Assembly (NCBI GenBank): GCA_040905025.1
Contig: JBBDSJ010000138.1
Span: 1-64,000, forward strand
Direction: 5' to 3'
DNA: 64,000 nucleotides
DNA from: JBBDSJ01 sp040905025
GTDB lineage: Bacteria; Pseudomonadota; Gammaproteobacteria; Methylohalomonadales; Methylohalomonadaceae
The position numbers and the translations under genes are program-made. The stretch's first letter is position 1, and each line of letters starts with the position of its first letter. This document shows, piece after piece, positions 42,644-51,292 of the stretch. Under the pieces are notes generated by a model, which did not search any database, was not told where the DNA came from, and saw nothing but the letters and a program-made list of their open reading frames with translations.

Positions 42644-44086
42644 TCAAATCGAATGTTCCAGCGCTTCACCGACCCGGAGAATTTTCATGTTATTCGTGCC
42701 GCCGCGTGAACCGCGCAAATCACCTTTGGTAATAATAACCGCATCGCCGTCCTTGACGACACCACGTGCCATCAGGATTTCGATCATTTCCTTGTTGGCT
42801 TCCAGTGGATCGGTATGCGTGATATCGAATCCAACCGGATAGACACCACGAAACAGTGTCACCTTGCGCTGTGTGCCCAGATGCCGGGTAAAGGCAAAAA
42901 TCGGGATCCCGGAGCTGATACGCGACATCCAGACACAGGTTGAGCCGGTCTCGGTCAATGCAGCTATTGCCTTGCCGCCGATATGGTTGGCGGCGTACAT
43001 GGTCGACATCGCAATGGCCTCGTCAATTCGCTCGAAGCGCTGGTTGAGTCGATGGTCCGACACACGTACCAGCCGCTGTTTTTCTGTTTCAACACAAATA
43101 CGCGCCATGGCAGCTACAGTTTTATCGGGATATTTGCCGATACTGGTTTCCGCCGACAGCATGACAGCATCAGTGCCATCGAGTACGGCATTGGCAACGT
43201 CGAATACCTCGGCACGTGTCGGAATCTGATGCAGGATCATGGACTCCATCATCTGGGTGGCAGTAATGACTGCGCGATCCATATCACGGGCCAGTTTAAT
43301 CAAGCGCTTTTGCATTGGCGGTAATGCGGCGTCACCAATTTCAACGCCAAGATCGCCGCGCGCGATCATGATGGCATTCGAGGCATCAACAATTTCCTCA
43401 ATATTGTTCAATGCTTCGGCACGTTCAATCTTGGCAATGATATGTGCATTGCTGCCATGCTTGTCGAGCAGATCCCGTGCTTCATGGATGTCCTCGGCTG
43501 TGCGCGGAAACGAGATCGCAATGTAATCAACGCCAAGTCCAACCGCATGTTCGAGGTCAGAGCGATCCTTGTCGGTCAATGCGGCAGCGGACAGACCGCC
43601 ACCGAGCTTGTTCAGTCCCTTGTTGCCGGTCAGTTCACCGCCGAGAACAACTTCGCAAACCACTTCCGGGCTATTTACCTGTTTGACCCGCAACACAATG
43701 CGACCGTCATCAACCAGCAAGGTATCACCAACTTTCACATCTCCAGGCAGGTCCTTGTAACTGCAACCTACCCGCTCTTCAGTGCCGGCGTCACTGGCAA
43801 GTGCCGTGTCGATGGTAAAAGTAGCGCCTTCTCGCAGCAGGGTACTGCCTGAAGTTAGCCGCTCAAGCCGGATTTTCGGCCCCTGCAAGTCGGCAATCAC
43901 GCCCACTTCAACGCCGCGCGCGGCAGTGCGTTCACGAATGTCCTGCATGCGCCGGGCATGTTCCGGTTGTGTCTGATGCGAATAGTTGATGCGGAACATA
44001 TCCGCACCGGCATCCAACAGGCGGTCAATAGCACCGGGACCATCCGTCGCCGGGCCAAGTGTGGCAATAATTTTAGTACGTCTCAT
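42644..44086 (-). CDS. pyk: Pyruvate kinase
   Basis: 480 residues. It converts phosphoenolpyruvate and ADP to pyruvate and ATP. Visible are RRTKIIATLGPA, FRINYSH near residue 33 (usually NFSH), VIADLQGPKIR near residue 64, IIAKIERAEALNNIEEI, MIARGDLGVEI near residue 238 and ATQMMESMI near residue 275. The C-terminal allosteric domain is complete. Its stop codon lies in a degenerate family-2 repeat end. The arrangement pgk-pyk-fba on one strand suggests a shared transcript, with 159 nt before it. Confidence 0.97.
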   Translation of the reverse strand: MRRTKIIATLGPATDGPGAIDRLLDAGADMFRINYSHQTQPEHARRMQDIRERTAARGVEVGVIADLQGPKIRLERLTSGSTLLREGATFTIDTALASDAGTEERVGCSYKDLPGDVKVGDTLLVDDGRIVLRVKQVNSPEVVCEVVLGGELTGNKGLNKLGGGLSAAALTDKDRSDLEHAVGLGVDYIAISFPRTAEDIHEARDLLDKHGSNAHIIAKIERAEALNNIEEIVDASNAIMIARGDLGVEIGDAALPPMQKRLIKLARDMDRAVITATQMMESMILHQIPTRAEVFDVANAVLDGTDAVMLSAETSIGKYPDKTVAAMARICVETEKQRLVRVSDHRLNQRFERIDEAIAMSTMYAANHIGGKAIAALTETGSTCVWMSRISSGIPIFAFTRHLGTQRKVTLFRGVYPVGFDITHTDPLEANKEMIEILMARGVVKDGDAVIITKGDLRGSRGGTNNMKILRVGEALEHSI

Positions 44087-44245
44087 TGAGGGTGGGATCT
44101 ATACCGTATGTAAAATGTTATGTTCGGGACTCTGGCTCTTACAAATCAAATCCAAAGCTGCAAGATGATCGACAATAGTCGATAGCTGGCAGTTTATGGA
44201 TAATAAAAAAGATATTTCTATCTTCCACCCGCTATCAACTATCAT

Positions 44246-45472
44246 TCAGTATTCACGTGCGCGTTCCATCGCCGCCCAGGCGCGTGCCGATTCTTCCAGC
44301 ATGGCGATCGCTGGCAGTGCTTCGCCCTGCAGAAATTCAAGGAACGCGCCGCCGCCGGTAGAGATATAGGAAATTTTTTCACTCAGGCCGAATTTAGCAA
44401 TTGCCGCGACCGTATCTCCACCACCGGCAATCGAGAACGCCCGGCTGTCAGTGATTCCCTCCGCCAGTTGCCTGGTGCCGGCGCTGAATTGATCAAACTC
44501 AAATACACCGAGCGGACCGTTCCAGATAATCGTGCCGGCGTCCCTGGCAAAACCGGCCAGTTTCGCTGCTGTTTCGGGCCCGACATCCAGGATCAGATCG
44601 TCGGCCTCAATATCGTCAACCCACTTTGTTGTCGCTGTGGCGTCGGCCTTGAATTCCCTGGCACAGATCACGTCGGTCGGTAATGGCACCGTTTTGCCAT
44701 TGTCATTGGCTTTCTGAATCAGTCGTCTGGCTTCGTCCACCAGATCCGGTTCATGCAATGAGCCGCCAATCGGCAGACCGGCAGCCTTCATGAAGGTATT
44801 TGCGATACCACCACCGACGATTAGCTGATCAACGTTGTCGAGTAACTGATCCAGCAGGGTCAGTTTTCCGGATACCTTGGCACCGCCAACAATCGCGAGT
44901 AAGGGTCGTTCCGGTTTATCCAGTGCCTTGCTTAGTGCCTTGAGCTCGGCCAGCATCAACGGGCCGGCGCAGGCAACCGGCGTATATTTCGCAACACCGG
45001 CCGTGGACGCCTGGGCCCGATGCGCAGTGCCGAATGCATCATTGACATAGACATTACAAAGCGCAGCCATGCGCCGTGCCAGATCGTCGTCGTTGGATTG
45101 TTCACCCGGCAGGAACCTGACATTTTCACACATCACCGCCTGTCCGGCCTGCAATTCGACGCCGTCAATCCAGTCACGTACCAGCGGTACATTCTGCCCG
45201 AGCAGTCCGGACAAATGTTTTGCTACCGGTGCCAGTGAATACTGCTCTTCATAAACACCTTCCGTCGGCCGGCCCAGATGCGACACCAGCATAACACTGG
45301 CGCCGGCCTCAAGCGCCTGCTGGATGGCCGGCAGACTGGCACGGATGCGCGAGTCATCGCTGACCTTGCCGTCCTTTAACGGAACATTGAAGTCCACTCG
45401 CATCAGTACACGCTTGCCGGATAAATCCAGATTCGACATCTTCAGCACATCTTTGGTGTACATCTGTGTCAT
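44246..45472 (-). CDS. pgk: Phosphoglycerate kinase
   Basis: 408 residues from the ATG at 45472; the frame is open to 45562, inside the gap-pgk overlap. Further ATGs lie at 45463 and 45439. It transfers phosphate between 1,3-bisphosphoglycerate and ADP. Marks: GKRVLMRVDFNVPLKDGKVSDDSRI, LVSHLGRPTEG, NDAFGTAHRAQAST, AIVGGAKVSGKLTLLDQLL, GNGPLGVFE-type IWNGPLGVFEFDQF, and SIAGGGDTVAAI and STGGGAFLEFLQG near the C-terminus. Confidence 0.97.
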   Translation of the reverse strand: MTQMYTKDVLKMSNLDLSGKRVLMRVDFNVPLKDGKVSDDSRIRASLPAIQQALEAGASVMLVSHLGRPTEGVYEEQYSLAPVAKHLSGLLGQNVPLVRDWIDGVELQAGQAVMCENVRFLPGEQSNDDDLARRMAALCNVYVNDAFGTAHRAQASTAGVAKYTPVACAGPLMLAELKALSKALDKPERPLLAIVGGAKVSGKLTLLDQLLDNVDQLIVGGGIANTFMKAAGLPIGGSLHEPDLVDEARRLIQKANDNGKTVPLPTDVICAREFKADATATTKWVDDIEADDLILDVGPETAAKLAGFARDAGTIIWNGPLGVFEFDQFSAGTRQLAEGITDSRAFSIAGGGDTVAAIAKFGLSEKISYISTGGGAFLEFLQGEALPAIAMLEESARAWAAMERAREY

Positions 45473-45530
45473 GGTTGCACCTGTGGACAGTAAAACATTG
45501 TTTGTTTGCCGGCGTATGAACGCCTGCGAT

Positions 45531-46544
45531 CTAGCCCGCCCGCATGAATGCCGCAGCAGCATCCAGCATGCGATTGGAAAAACCCCACTCGTTGTCGTAC
45601 CAGGCCACGACCTTTACCAGTGTGCCATCAATCACTTTCGTCAGCGATGCATCATAAGTAGATGAAGCGGCATTGTGATTGAAATCGATTGATACCAGCG
45701 GCTCATCATTCACAACAAGGATATTTTTCAGTGGTCCGGCAGCCGCGTCGCGCAGTACCTGATCAATTTCTTCCTTGCTCGTGCTGCGTGCGGCCTGAAA
45801 CGTCAGGTCGACCATGGATACATTGATTGTCGGCACGCGTACGGCGTAACCATCGAGTTTGCCATTCAGTTCCGGCAGTACCAGACCGACAGCGGCGGCG
45901 GCACCGGTTTTGGTCGGGATCATCGACATGGTTGCACTGCGGGCCCGGCGCAGGTCCTTGTGATAAACATCAGTCAGCACCTGATCATTGGTATAGGAAT
46001 GCACCGTCGTCATAATGCCGCGCTCGACGCCAATCTTGTCATGTAACGGTTGCACCAGTGGCGCCAGGCAGTTGGTCGTACAGGATGCATTTGATATCAC
46101 CGTGTGCTCCGGTTTAATGACATGATGGTTAACACCATAGACCACTGTTGCGTCAACATCTGTATCGCCGGGCGCGGAAATCAGCACTTTTTTTGCACCA
46201 CCGGCAATGTGTGCGCTGCATTTGGCCTTGCTGGTAAACAGGCCGGTGCATTCCAGCACAATATCCACGCCCAGCTTTCCCCATGGCAATTTGGCCGGAT
46301 CACGCTCTGATAACACCTTGATGCGATCACCGTTGACGATCATGTTGTCGCCATCAACTTCGATGCTACCCGGGAATTTGCCATGCGCAGTGTCGTAACG
46401 GGTCAGATGTGCATTGACTTCGGCATCACCAAGATCATTAATGGCAACAATCCGGATATCGTTACTGCGGTCAGCTTCATACAATGCGCGCAGAATGTTG
46501 CGGCCGATACGGCCGTAGCCGTTAATTCCAATCTTGATGGGCAT
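45531..46544 (-). CDS. gap: Glyceraldehyde-3-phosphate dehydrogenase
   Basis: 337 residues. It starts IKIGINGYGRIGRNILRAL (NAD(P)-binding) and has the catalytic cysteine in SNASCTTNCLAPL near residue 153, then HSYTNDQVLTD and the RRARSATMSMIPT segment. The coenzyme-selecting residues after strand two (AINDLGD) favour NAD, but dual use cannot be excluded. It lies between tkt and pgk, an order common in autotrophs and many gammaproteobacteria. Confidence 0.97.
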   Translation of the reverse strand: MPIKIGINGYGRIGRNILRALYEADRSNDIRIVAINDLGDAEVNAHLTRYDTAHGKFPGSIEVDGDNMIVNGDRIKVLSERDPAKLPWGKLGVDIVLECTGLFTSKAKCSAHIAGGAKKVLISAPGDTDVDATVVYGVNHHVIKPEHTVISNASCTTNCLAPLVQPLHDKIGVERGIMTTVHSYTNDQVLTDVYHKDLRRARSATMSMIPTKTGAAAAVGLVLPELNGKLDGYAVRVPTINVSMVDLTFQAARSTSKEEIDQVLRDAAAGPLKNILVVNDEPLVSIDFNHNAASSTYDASLTKVIDGTLVKVVAWYDNEWGFSNRMLDAAAAFMRAG

Positions 46545-46574
46545 CGCTTTACTATCCTCTCGATAAATACTTGT

Positions 46575-46602
46575 GTAGGAGCCCGGCTTTGCCGGGCGAG
46601 CA
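46575..46602 (+). repeat. REP-type palindrome (GTAGGAGC family)
   Basis: GTAGGAGCCCGGCTTTGCCG followed by GGCGAGC: a GTAG head and a GC hairpin, as in the REP sequences of Pseudomonas and relatives. It lies between gap and tkt. Confidence 0.8.
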
Positions 46603-46649
46603 GCTTTAAAATGTGTTCACGCGGTATGGCTGCGTTCCTGTGACGATTA

Positions 46650-48662
46650 TTAATCGACGGTGTAGCTGTCGATTAATTCAAACAGCCTCGCTTCGGTCAA
46701 ACCAAAGTATTCAAATACCGCTTTGGCCGGCGCTGATTCACCAAATGTCGACATGCCGAGAACCTTGCCGTCCAGACCAACATATTTATACCAATAGTCG
46801 GCACTGCCGGCTTCAATGGCGATGCGTTGGCGACAGCTGCTGGGCAACACCGATTCACGGTAGTCAGCATCCTGAGCATCAAATACATCAGTGCTTGGCA
46901 TCGACACCACCCGGACTTTGTGCGTTGCCAGCTTCTTTGCTGTGTTAACAGCCAGTTCGAGTTCCGAACCGGTAGCGATCAGAATAATGTCCGGCGTACC
47001 GCCCTCGGCTTCGACCAGTACATAACCGCCACGGCCAATCGCGGCAATCTGTTCAGCGTTGCGTTGTTGTGCCGCCAGACTCTGGCGCGACAACAGCAGG
47101 CAGGTTGGACCATCCGTGCGTGCCAGCGCCATCTGCCAGGCAATTGCCGTCTCTACAGCATCGCCGGGACGCCAGACTGACAGATTCGGTATCAGGCGCA
47201 GGCTTGAAGCCTGTTCGACCGGCTGATGCGTTGGCCCGTCTTCGCCCAGGCCGATGGAATCATGTGTCAGCACATGGATATTACGCTGCTTCATCAACGC
47301 CGACATGCGAATCGCATTGCGGGCGTAATCGGAAAAGATCAGAAAAGTGCCGCCATACGGGATAAATCCGCCATGCAGTGCAATGCCATTATTGATCGCG
47401 GTCATTGCAAATTCGCGTACACCGTAGCTGAAATAATTGCCGGCCGGATTGTCGGCGTTGTTGATGCTTGAGCCGCTCCAATTGGTGAGGTTGGAACCGG
47501 TCAAATCGGCCGAGCCACCAATCAGTTCGGGCAATACCGGGCCATAGGCATTGAGGGCATTTTGCGATGCCTTGCGGCTGGCGATGGATTCGGCCTTTTC
47601 AGCGCTGACAAGAATGTATGTGGCGGTAACTTCCGGCCAGGCTTCGGGCATGTCACCGCGCAGCCGGCGTTCCAGGTCGGCGGCAAGTTCCGGATGGGCA
47701 CGTTTGTAACTGGCGTAATTTACCTGCCACTCAGCTTCCAGTGCCACACCACGTGGCCGCGCATCCCAGCCAGCATAAATTGTTTGCGGTATTTCAAATG
47801 CTGCATGCGGCCAGTTGAGCTGTTCGCGTGCCCGGGCGATTTCATCATCACCAAGTGGTGCACCGTGCGAGCTTTCCGTGCCCTGCTTGTTGGGTGCGCC
47901 AAAACCGATCACGGTCTTGCAGATTATAAGTGATGGTTTGTCAGTTTCTGCGTGCGCGCATTCGAATGCGTTTTTGACAGCGCCGGCGTCATGACCATCA
48001 ATGCCGTCGCCGTCTTCGCCGGCGATCACCTGCCAGCCATAGGACTCAAAACGCTGCGCGGTATTGTCGGTAAACCAGCCATCCGTTTCGCCGTCGATGG
48101 AAATACCGTTACTGTCGAAAATGGCGATCAGCTTGCCCAGTTTCAGGGTACCGGCAAACGAACAGGCTTCATGCGAAATACCTTCCATCAAACAACCGTC
48201 ACCGACCGAGACATAGGTGTAATGACTAATGATGTCAAAGCCGTCCCGGTTGAATTGTGCAGCCAGGGTGCGTTCGGCAATGGCCAGTCCGACGGCGTTG
48301 GCCAGTCCCTGACCGAGCGGGCCGGTGGTGGTTTCAATACCGGGCGTATAGCCGTACTCCGGATGCCCCGGTGTTTTCGAGTGCAATTGCCGGAATTGTT
48401 GCAGATCTTCAATACTGACGTCATAACCGGATAAATGCAGCAATGAATACAGCAGCATTGAGCCGTGGCCATTCGACATGACAAAGCGATCGCGGTTGAG
48501 CCAGTTTGGGTTGGCCGGATTGTGATGCAGAAAGTCGTTCCACAGGACTTCGGCAATGTCGGCCATGCCCATCGGTGCACCGGGATGACCGGAGTTGGCT
48601 TTTTGTACCGCATCCATGCTCAATGCTCGGATGGCGTTAGCTAGTTCGCGCCTGGAGGGCAT
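46650..48662 (-). CDS. tkt: Transketolase
   Basis: 670 residues. A thiamine-diphosphate enzyme of the pentose phosphate (and Calvin) pathways. It starts RRELANAIRALSMDAVQKANSGHPGAPMGMAD, has GPLGQGLANAVGLA near residue 115, the ThDP motif GDGCLMEGISHEACSFAGTLKLGKL near residue 155, and HDSIGLGEDGPTHQPVEQ near residue 470, all characteristic. The family-1 repeat copy D lies in its 5' region, in the sense orientation. Confidence 0.98.
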   Translation of the reverse strand: MPSRRELANAIRALSMDAVQKANSGHPGAPMGMADIAEVLWNDFLHHNPANPNWLNRDRFVMSNGHGSMLLYSLLHLSGYDVSIEDLQQFRQLHSKTPGHPEYGYTPGIETTTGPLGQGLANAVGLAIAERTLAAQFNRDGFDIISHYTYVSVGDGCLMEGISHEACSFAGTLKLGKLIAIFDSNGISIDGETDGWFTDNTAQRFESYGWQVIAGEDGDGIDGHDAGAVKNAFECAHAETDKPSLIICKTVIGFGAPNKQGTESSHGAPLGDDEIARAREQLNWPHAAFEIPQTIYAGWDARPRGVALEAEWQVNYASYKRAHPELAADLERRLRGDMPEAWPEVTATYILVSAEKAESIASRKASQNALNAYGPVLPELIGGSADLTGSNLTNWSGSSINNADNPAGNYFSYGVREFAMTAINNGIALHGGFIPYGGTFLIFSDYARNAIRMSALMKQRNIHVLTHDSIGLGEDGPTHQPVEQASSLRLIPNLSVWRPGDAVETAIAWQMALARTDGPTCLLLSRQSLAAQQRNAEQIAAIGRGGYVLVEAEGGTPDIILIATGSELELAVNTAKKLATHKVRVVSMPSTDVFDAQDADYRESVLPSSCRQRIAIEAGSADYWYKYVGLDGKVLGMSTFGESAPAKAVFEYFGLTEARLFELIDSYTVD

Positions 48663-48737
48663 ATTGATTCCTGACTTAAATTATTGTGTTAAGGGATGCC
48701 TGCCGCTGCAGAGGTCCCAAATGTTAATGTTTCTTAA

Positions 48738-48932
48738 AGGAAGCTCTGAATAATTCCTTCCCGGAACTCTCAGAGCACGAAATACAAAAATGTGATTTTC
48801 GATATTCCATCCTTAGATTCGTAACCGCTACATCCATGTAGCACTACTCTTCATTTTTCAATCACATATGTGATTGAAAAATGGCGGCACATCCCTGTGC
48901 CGCAGTAACCTCTGAATTAATAAGAGGTTACT
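48738..48932 (-). repeat. Family-1 structured repeat, copy D (5' of tkt, minus orientation)
   Basis: About 195 bp, inverted relative to copies A-C and so in sense with tkt. On the minus strand it has hairpin CGGCACA-GGGA-TGTGCCG (48902-48885), a 16-bp stem CATTTTTCAATCACAT with its complement, and one module hairpin GCTACA-TGGA-TGTAGC (48842-48827) followed by AAGGATGG. The right terminal repeat ends AGGAAGCTCTGAATAATTC at 48738-48756. It lies 75 nt upstream of the tkt start. Confidence 0.85.
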
Positions 48933-48963
48933 TAACAGGAGAAACCGCCGGGCACGGAATGTT

Positions 48964-49067
48964 CCGCGGCGGCTGGCTGGTTTTCGAGCGTCAGGACAAC
49001 GAATCCGTCAGCACACATGCTGTCCCTGCTGAAAGCCGTGCATTTTCGCTCAGCCAGCCTGCCGCGG
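48964..49067. repeat. Long-spaced inverted repeat downstream of a redoxin gene
   Basis: CCGCGGCGGCTGGCTG (48964-48979) is complementary to CAGCCAGCCTGCCGCGG (49051-49067) with a one-base bulge. The 71-nt loop has no gene. It accounts for much of the 466-bp tkt-redoxin gap not covered by copy D. Confidence 0.65.
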
Positions 49068-49128
49068 CAAGGAAATGGCGACTATTACCGCAAAAATAAC
49101 TGCGCGGTGGTTCGATTTGGCGGCAAAA

Positions 49129-49683
49129 TCAGGTTTTCCATTTTATCGAGCAACCCATGCTCGGTATCTGCTCAGCTGGACCCTGCCCGGTTTCGGCGAT
49201 CTGTCTCATGGCCTGAAATAATTCGCGTGGGGCATCGGCCGGGGCTGGCTGCATTTTGCTGGCATCGAGCCGGCCGCGATACTGCAGTTGCAGATCGGCG
49301 TTATAGCCAAAGAAATCCGGTGTACAGATAGCATCATAGTCACGGGCGACTGTTTGGGTCTCGTCAATAAGATAAGGGAAGCCGAACCCGTGCTGATGCG
49401 CAAATTTCTGCATGTTCGGCAAACTGTCAGCCGGGTAGTTGGCAACATCATTTGGCATGATCGCTACAGGTTTGACCCCGTATTCCAGAAGTTCGTTACA
49501 ATCTCTGACCAAACGGTCAATGACGGCCTGTACATAGGGACAGTGATTACAAATAAACATGACCAGTGTGCCGCGCTCGCCAGCGCAGTCAGTAAGCGAC
49601 CACTTCTTCCCATCAATACCTTGCAGCGCGAAATCCGGTGCTGGCTTGCCGAAATCGCAGATCGGCGTTTGCATCAAAGACAT
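49129..49683 (-). CDS. Thioredoxin-fold redoxin (AhpC/TSA type)
   Basis: 184 residues from the ATG at 49683, which has the ribosome site GAGGTGG; a GTG at 49692 is less likely. The fold is a peroxiredoxin-like thioredoxin: APDFALQGIDGKKWSLTD, then FICNHCPYVQAVIDRL near residue 45. The cysteine lies in NHCPYV rather than a CxxC, typical of an uncharacterised group of cytoplasmic redoxins. Other segments are AIMPNDVANYPADS and CTPDFFGYNADLQL. Function unknown, probably peroxide or thiol related. It is divergent from metK. Confidence 0.85.
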   Translation of the reverse strand: MSLMQTPICDFGKPAPDFALQGIDGKKWSLTDCAGERGTLVMFICNHCPYVQAVIDRLVRDCNELLEYGVKPVAIMPNDVANYPADSLPNMQKFAHQHGFGFPYLIDETQTVARDYDAICTPDFFGYNADLQLQYRGRLDASKMQPAPADAPRELFQAMRQIAETGQGPAEQIPSMGCSIKWKT

Positions 49684-49846
49684 GATATCCACCTCGTTTT
49701 TAATAGGGTACTATGCAACTATGTTAATGAAATTAAAACATTTTTTGTCTGACGTTGCAGCAGTTTAGGCAGGGCTGGAATGAAATTGTCATGTAAACGC
49801 GTTATAATGCCCGGCTCAATAAATTCATAAAATATGGAAAAGATTC

Positions 49847-51022
49847 ATGGCTGATAGTTATGTATTTACCTCAGAGTCGGTTGGCGAAGGCCATCCCGAC
49901 AAGATGTGCGATCAGGTTTCTGACGCAATCCTCGACGCCTACCTGGCGCAAGATCCGAATGCCCGCGTGGCCTGCGAAACTGTCACCAAGACCGGTCTGG
50001 TCATGGTCGCCGGTGAAATCAAGGTCAAGAAGGGTGTTCATATCGAAACGGAAGAGCTGATCCGCGGCGTTGTCCGCGATATCGGTTACACCAGTTCGGA
50101 TATGGGCTTCGATGCCGATACCTGTGCAGTGATTAATGCACTGGGTAAACAGTCTGCTGATATTAATCAGGGTGTTGACCGTGCCGACCCGGAAGAAATG
50201 GGTGCCGGTGACCAGGGCATTATGTTTGGTTATGCCTGTCGCGAGACTCCTCAACTGATGCCGCTGCCGATTGATTTGTCGCATCAGCTGGTGCGCAAGC
50301 AGGCCGAGATCCGCAAGAACGGTATTGACTGGTTGCGTCCGGACGCCAAGAGCCAGGTATCAGTGCGTTACGAAAATGGCAAGCCGACCGGGATTACCGC
50401 GGTTGTGTTGTCGACCCAGCACAGTGATGAAGTGGATGACAAAACCATTCATGACACCGTGATGAACAAGATTATTAAACCGGTGCTGCCGTCTGAATGG
50501 CTGACCAAGGACACGCAATATCACATTAACCCGACCGGCCGCTTTGTTGTCGGTGGTCCGATGGGTGATGCCGGTCTGACCGGACGCAAGATTATAGTTG
50601 ATACCTACGGTGGTATGGCGCGTCATGGTGGCGGTGCATTCTCCGGCAAGGACCCGTCCAAGGTTGACCGTTCCGCCGCGTATGCAGCACGTTATGTGGC
50701 CAAGAATGTGGTTGCCTCCGGCCTGGCTGACAAATGTGAACTGCAGTTGTCGTATGCTATTGGTGTTGCCGAACCGACCTCGATTCACGTTGAAACGTTT
50801 GGTACCGGCAAGGTTGATTCACACGTACTTGAAGGTGCGATACGTGAAGTTTTCGATCTGCGCCCGTATGGCATCATTAAAATGCTGGATCTGTTGAAAC
50901 CCGGTTATCGTCAGACGGCGGCCTATGGCCACTTTGGTCGTGATGAATTCACCTGGGAAAAGACTGATCGCGCTGATGCGTTGCGTGAGGCCGTCGGTGG
51001 GAAAGCTGCCGCAAACGGTTAA
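49847..51022 (+). CDS. metK: S-adenosylmethionine synthetase
   Basis: 391 residues. MetK makes SAM from methionine and ATP. Signatures: FTSESVGEGHPDKMCDQVSDA at the N-terminus, GAGDQGIMFGYA near residue 123, GPMGDAGLTGRKIIVDTYGG near residue 235, and GGGAFSGKDPSKVDRSAAYAARY near residue 262. A TATAAT box lies at 49803-49808. It heads a SAM-cycle block with ahcY and metF. Confidence 0.98.
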   Translation: MADSYVFTSESVGEGHPDKMCDQVSDAILDAYLAQDPNARVACETVTKTGLVMVAGEIKVKKGVHIETEELIRGVVRDIGYTSSDMGFDADTCAVINALGKQSADINQGVDRADPEEMGAGDQGIMFGYACRETPQLMPLPIDLSHQLVRKQAEIRKNGIDWLRPDAKSQVSVRYENGKPTGITAVVLSTQHSDEVDDKTIHDTVMNKIIKPVLPSEWLTKDTQYHINPTGRFVVGGPMGDAGLTGRKIIVDTYGGMARHGGGAFSGKDPSKVDRSAAYAARYVAKNVVASGLADKCELQLSYAIGVAEPTSIHVETFGTGKVDSHVLEGAIREVFDLRPYGIIKMLDLLKPGYRQTAAYGHFGRDEFTWEKTDRADALREAVGGKAAANG

Positions 51023-51028
51023 AAATAT

Positions 51029-51121
51029 TCGCCCGGTAAACCGGGCTCCTACGGTTGTAGGAGCGCAATTAACCGCGAGCTTTCGAGTAAAAATCATGTA
51101 GGAGCGCAGCTTGCTGCGCGA
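51029..51121. repeat. REP cluster between metK and the SAH riboswitch
   Basis: Three GTAGGAGC-type REP units: an inverted copy at 51029-51052 (GTAGGAGCCCGG..CCGGGCGA on the minus strand), a degenerate direct copy at 51057-51080 and a good direct copy GTAGGAGCGCAGCTTGCTGC plus GCGA at 51098-51121. Confidence 0.8.
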
Positions 51122-51162
51122 ACATTTGCTGTAGATACGTAGATGTAAAATTTGGTCTCATT

Positions 51163-51244
51163 CCGCACTCTGAGGAGCGTTGCAACCTGACACCGAAAGG
51201 GCTTATCGAGCCTTTTCGGTGTCAGGCCAGGCTTGGAGTTGCGG
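51163..51244 (+). promoter_or_regulatory. SAH riboswitch upstream of ahcY
   Basis: P1 is CCGCA-CTC (51163-51170) with GAG-T-TGCGG (51236-51244). The conserved core TGAGGAGCGTTGCAACC (51171-51187) and GCCAGGCTTGG near 51225-51235 match the S-adenosylhomocysteine riboswitch consensus. A long stem (CCTGACACCGAAA.. / ..TTTTCGGTGTCAGG) closes between them. SAH binding turns on the hydrolase gene downstream, ahcY at 51293. Confidence 0.92.
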
Positions 51245-51292
51245 CTCAATTTGAACAACGTCGCTCGTGAATCGTTATGGAGAAATTCAACG

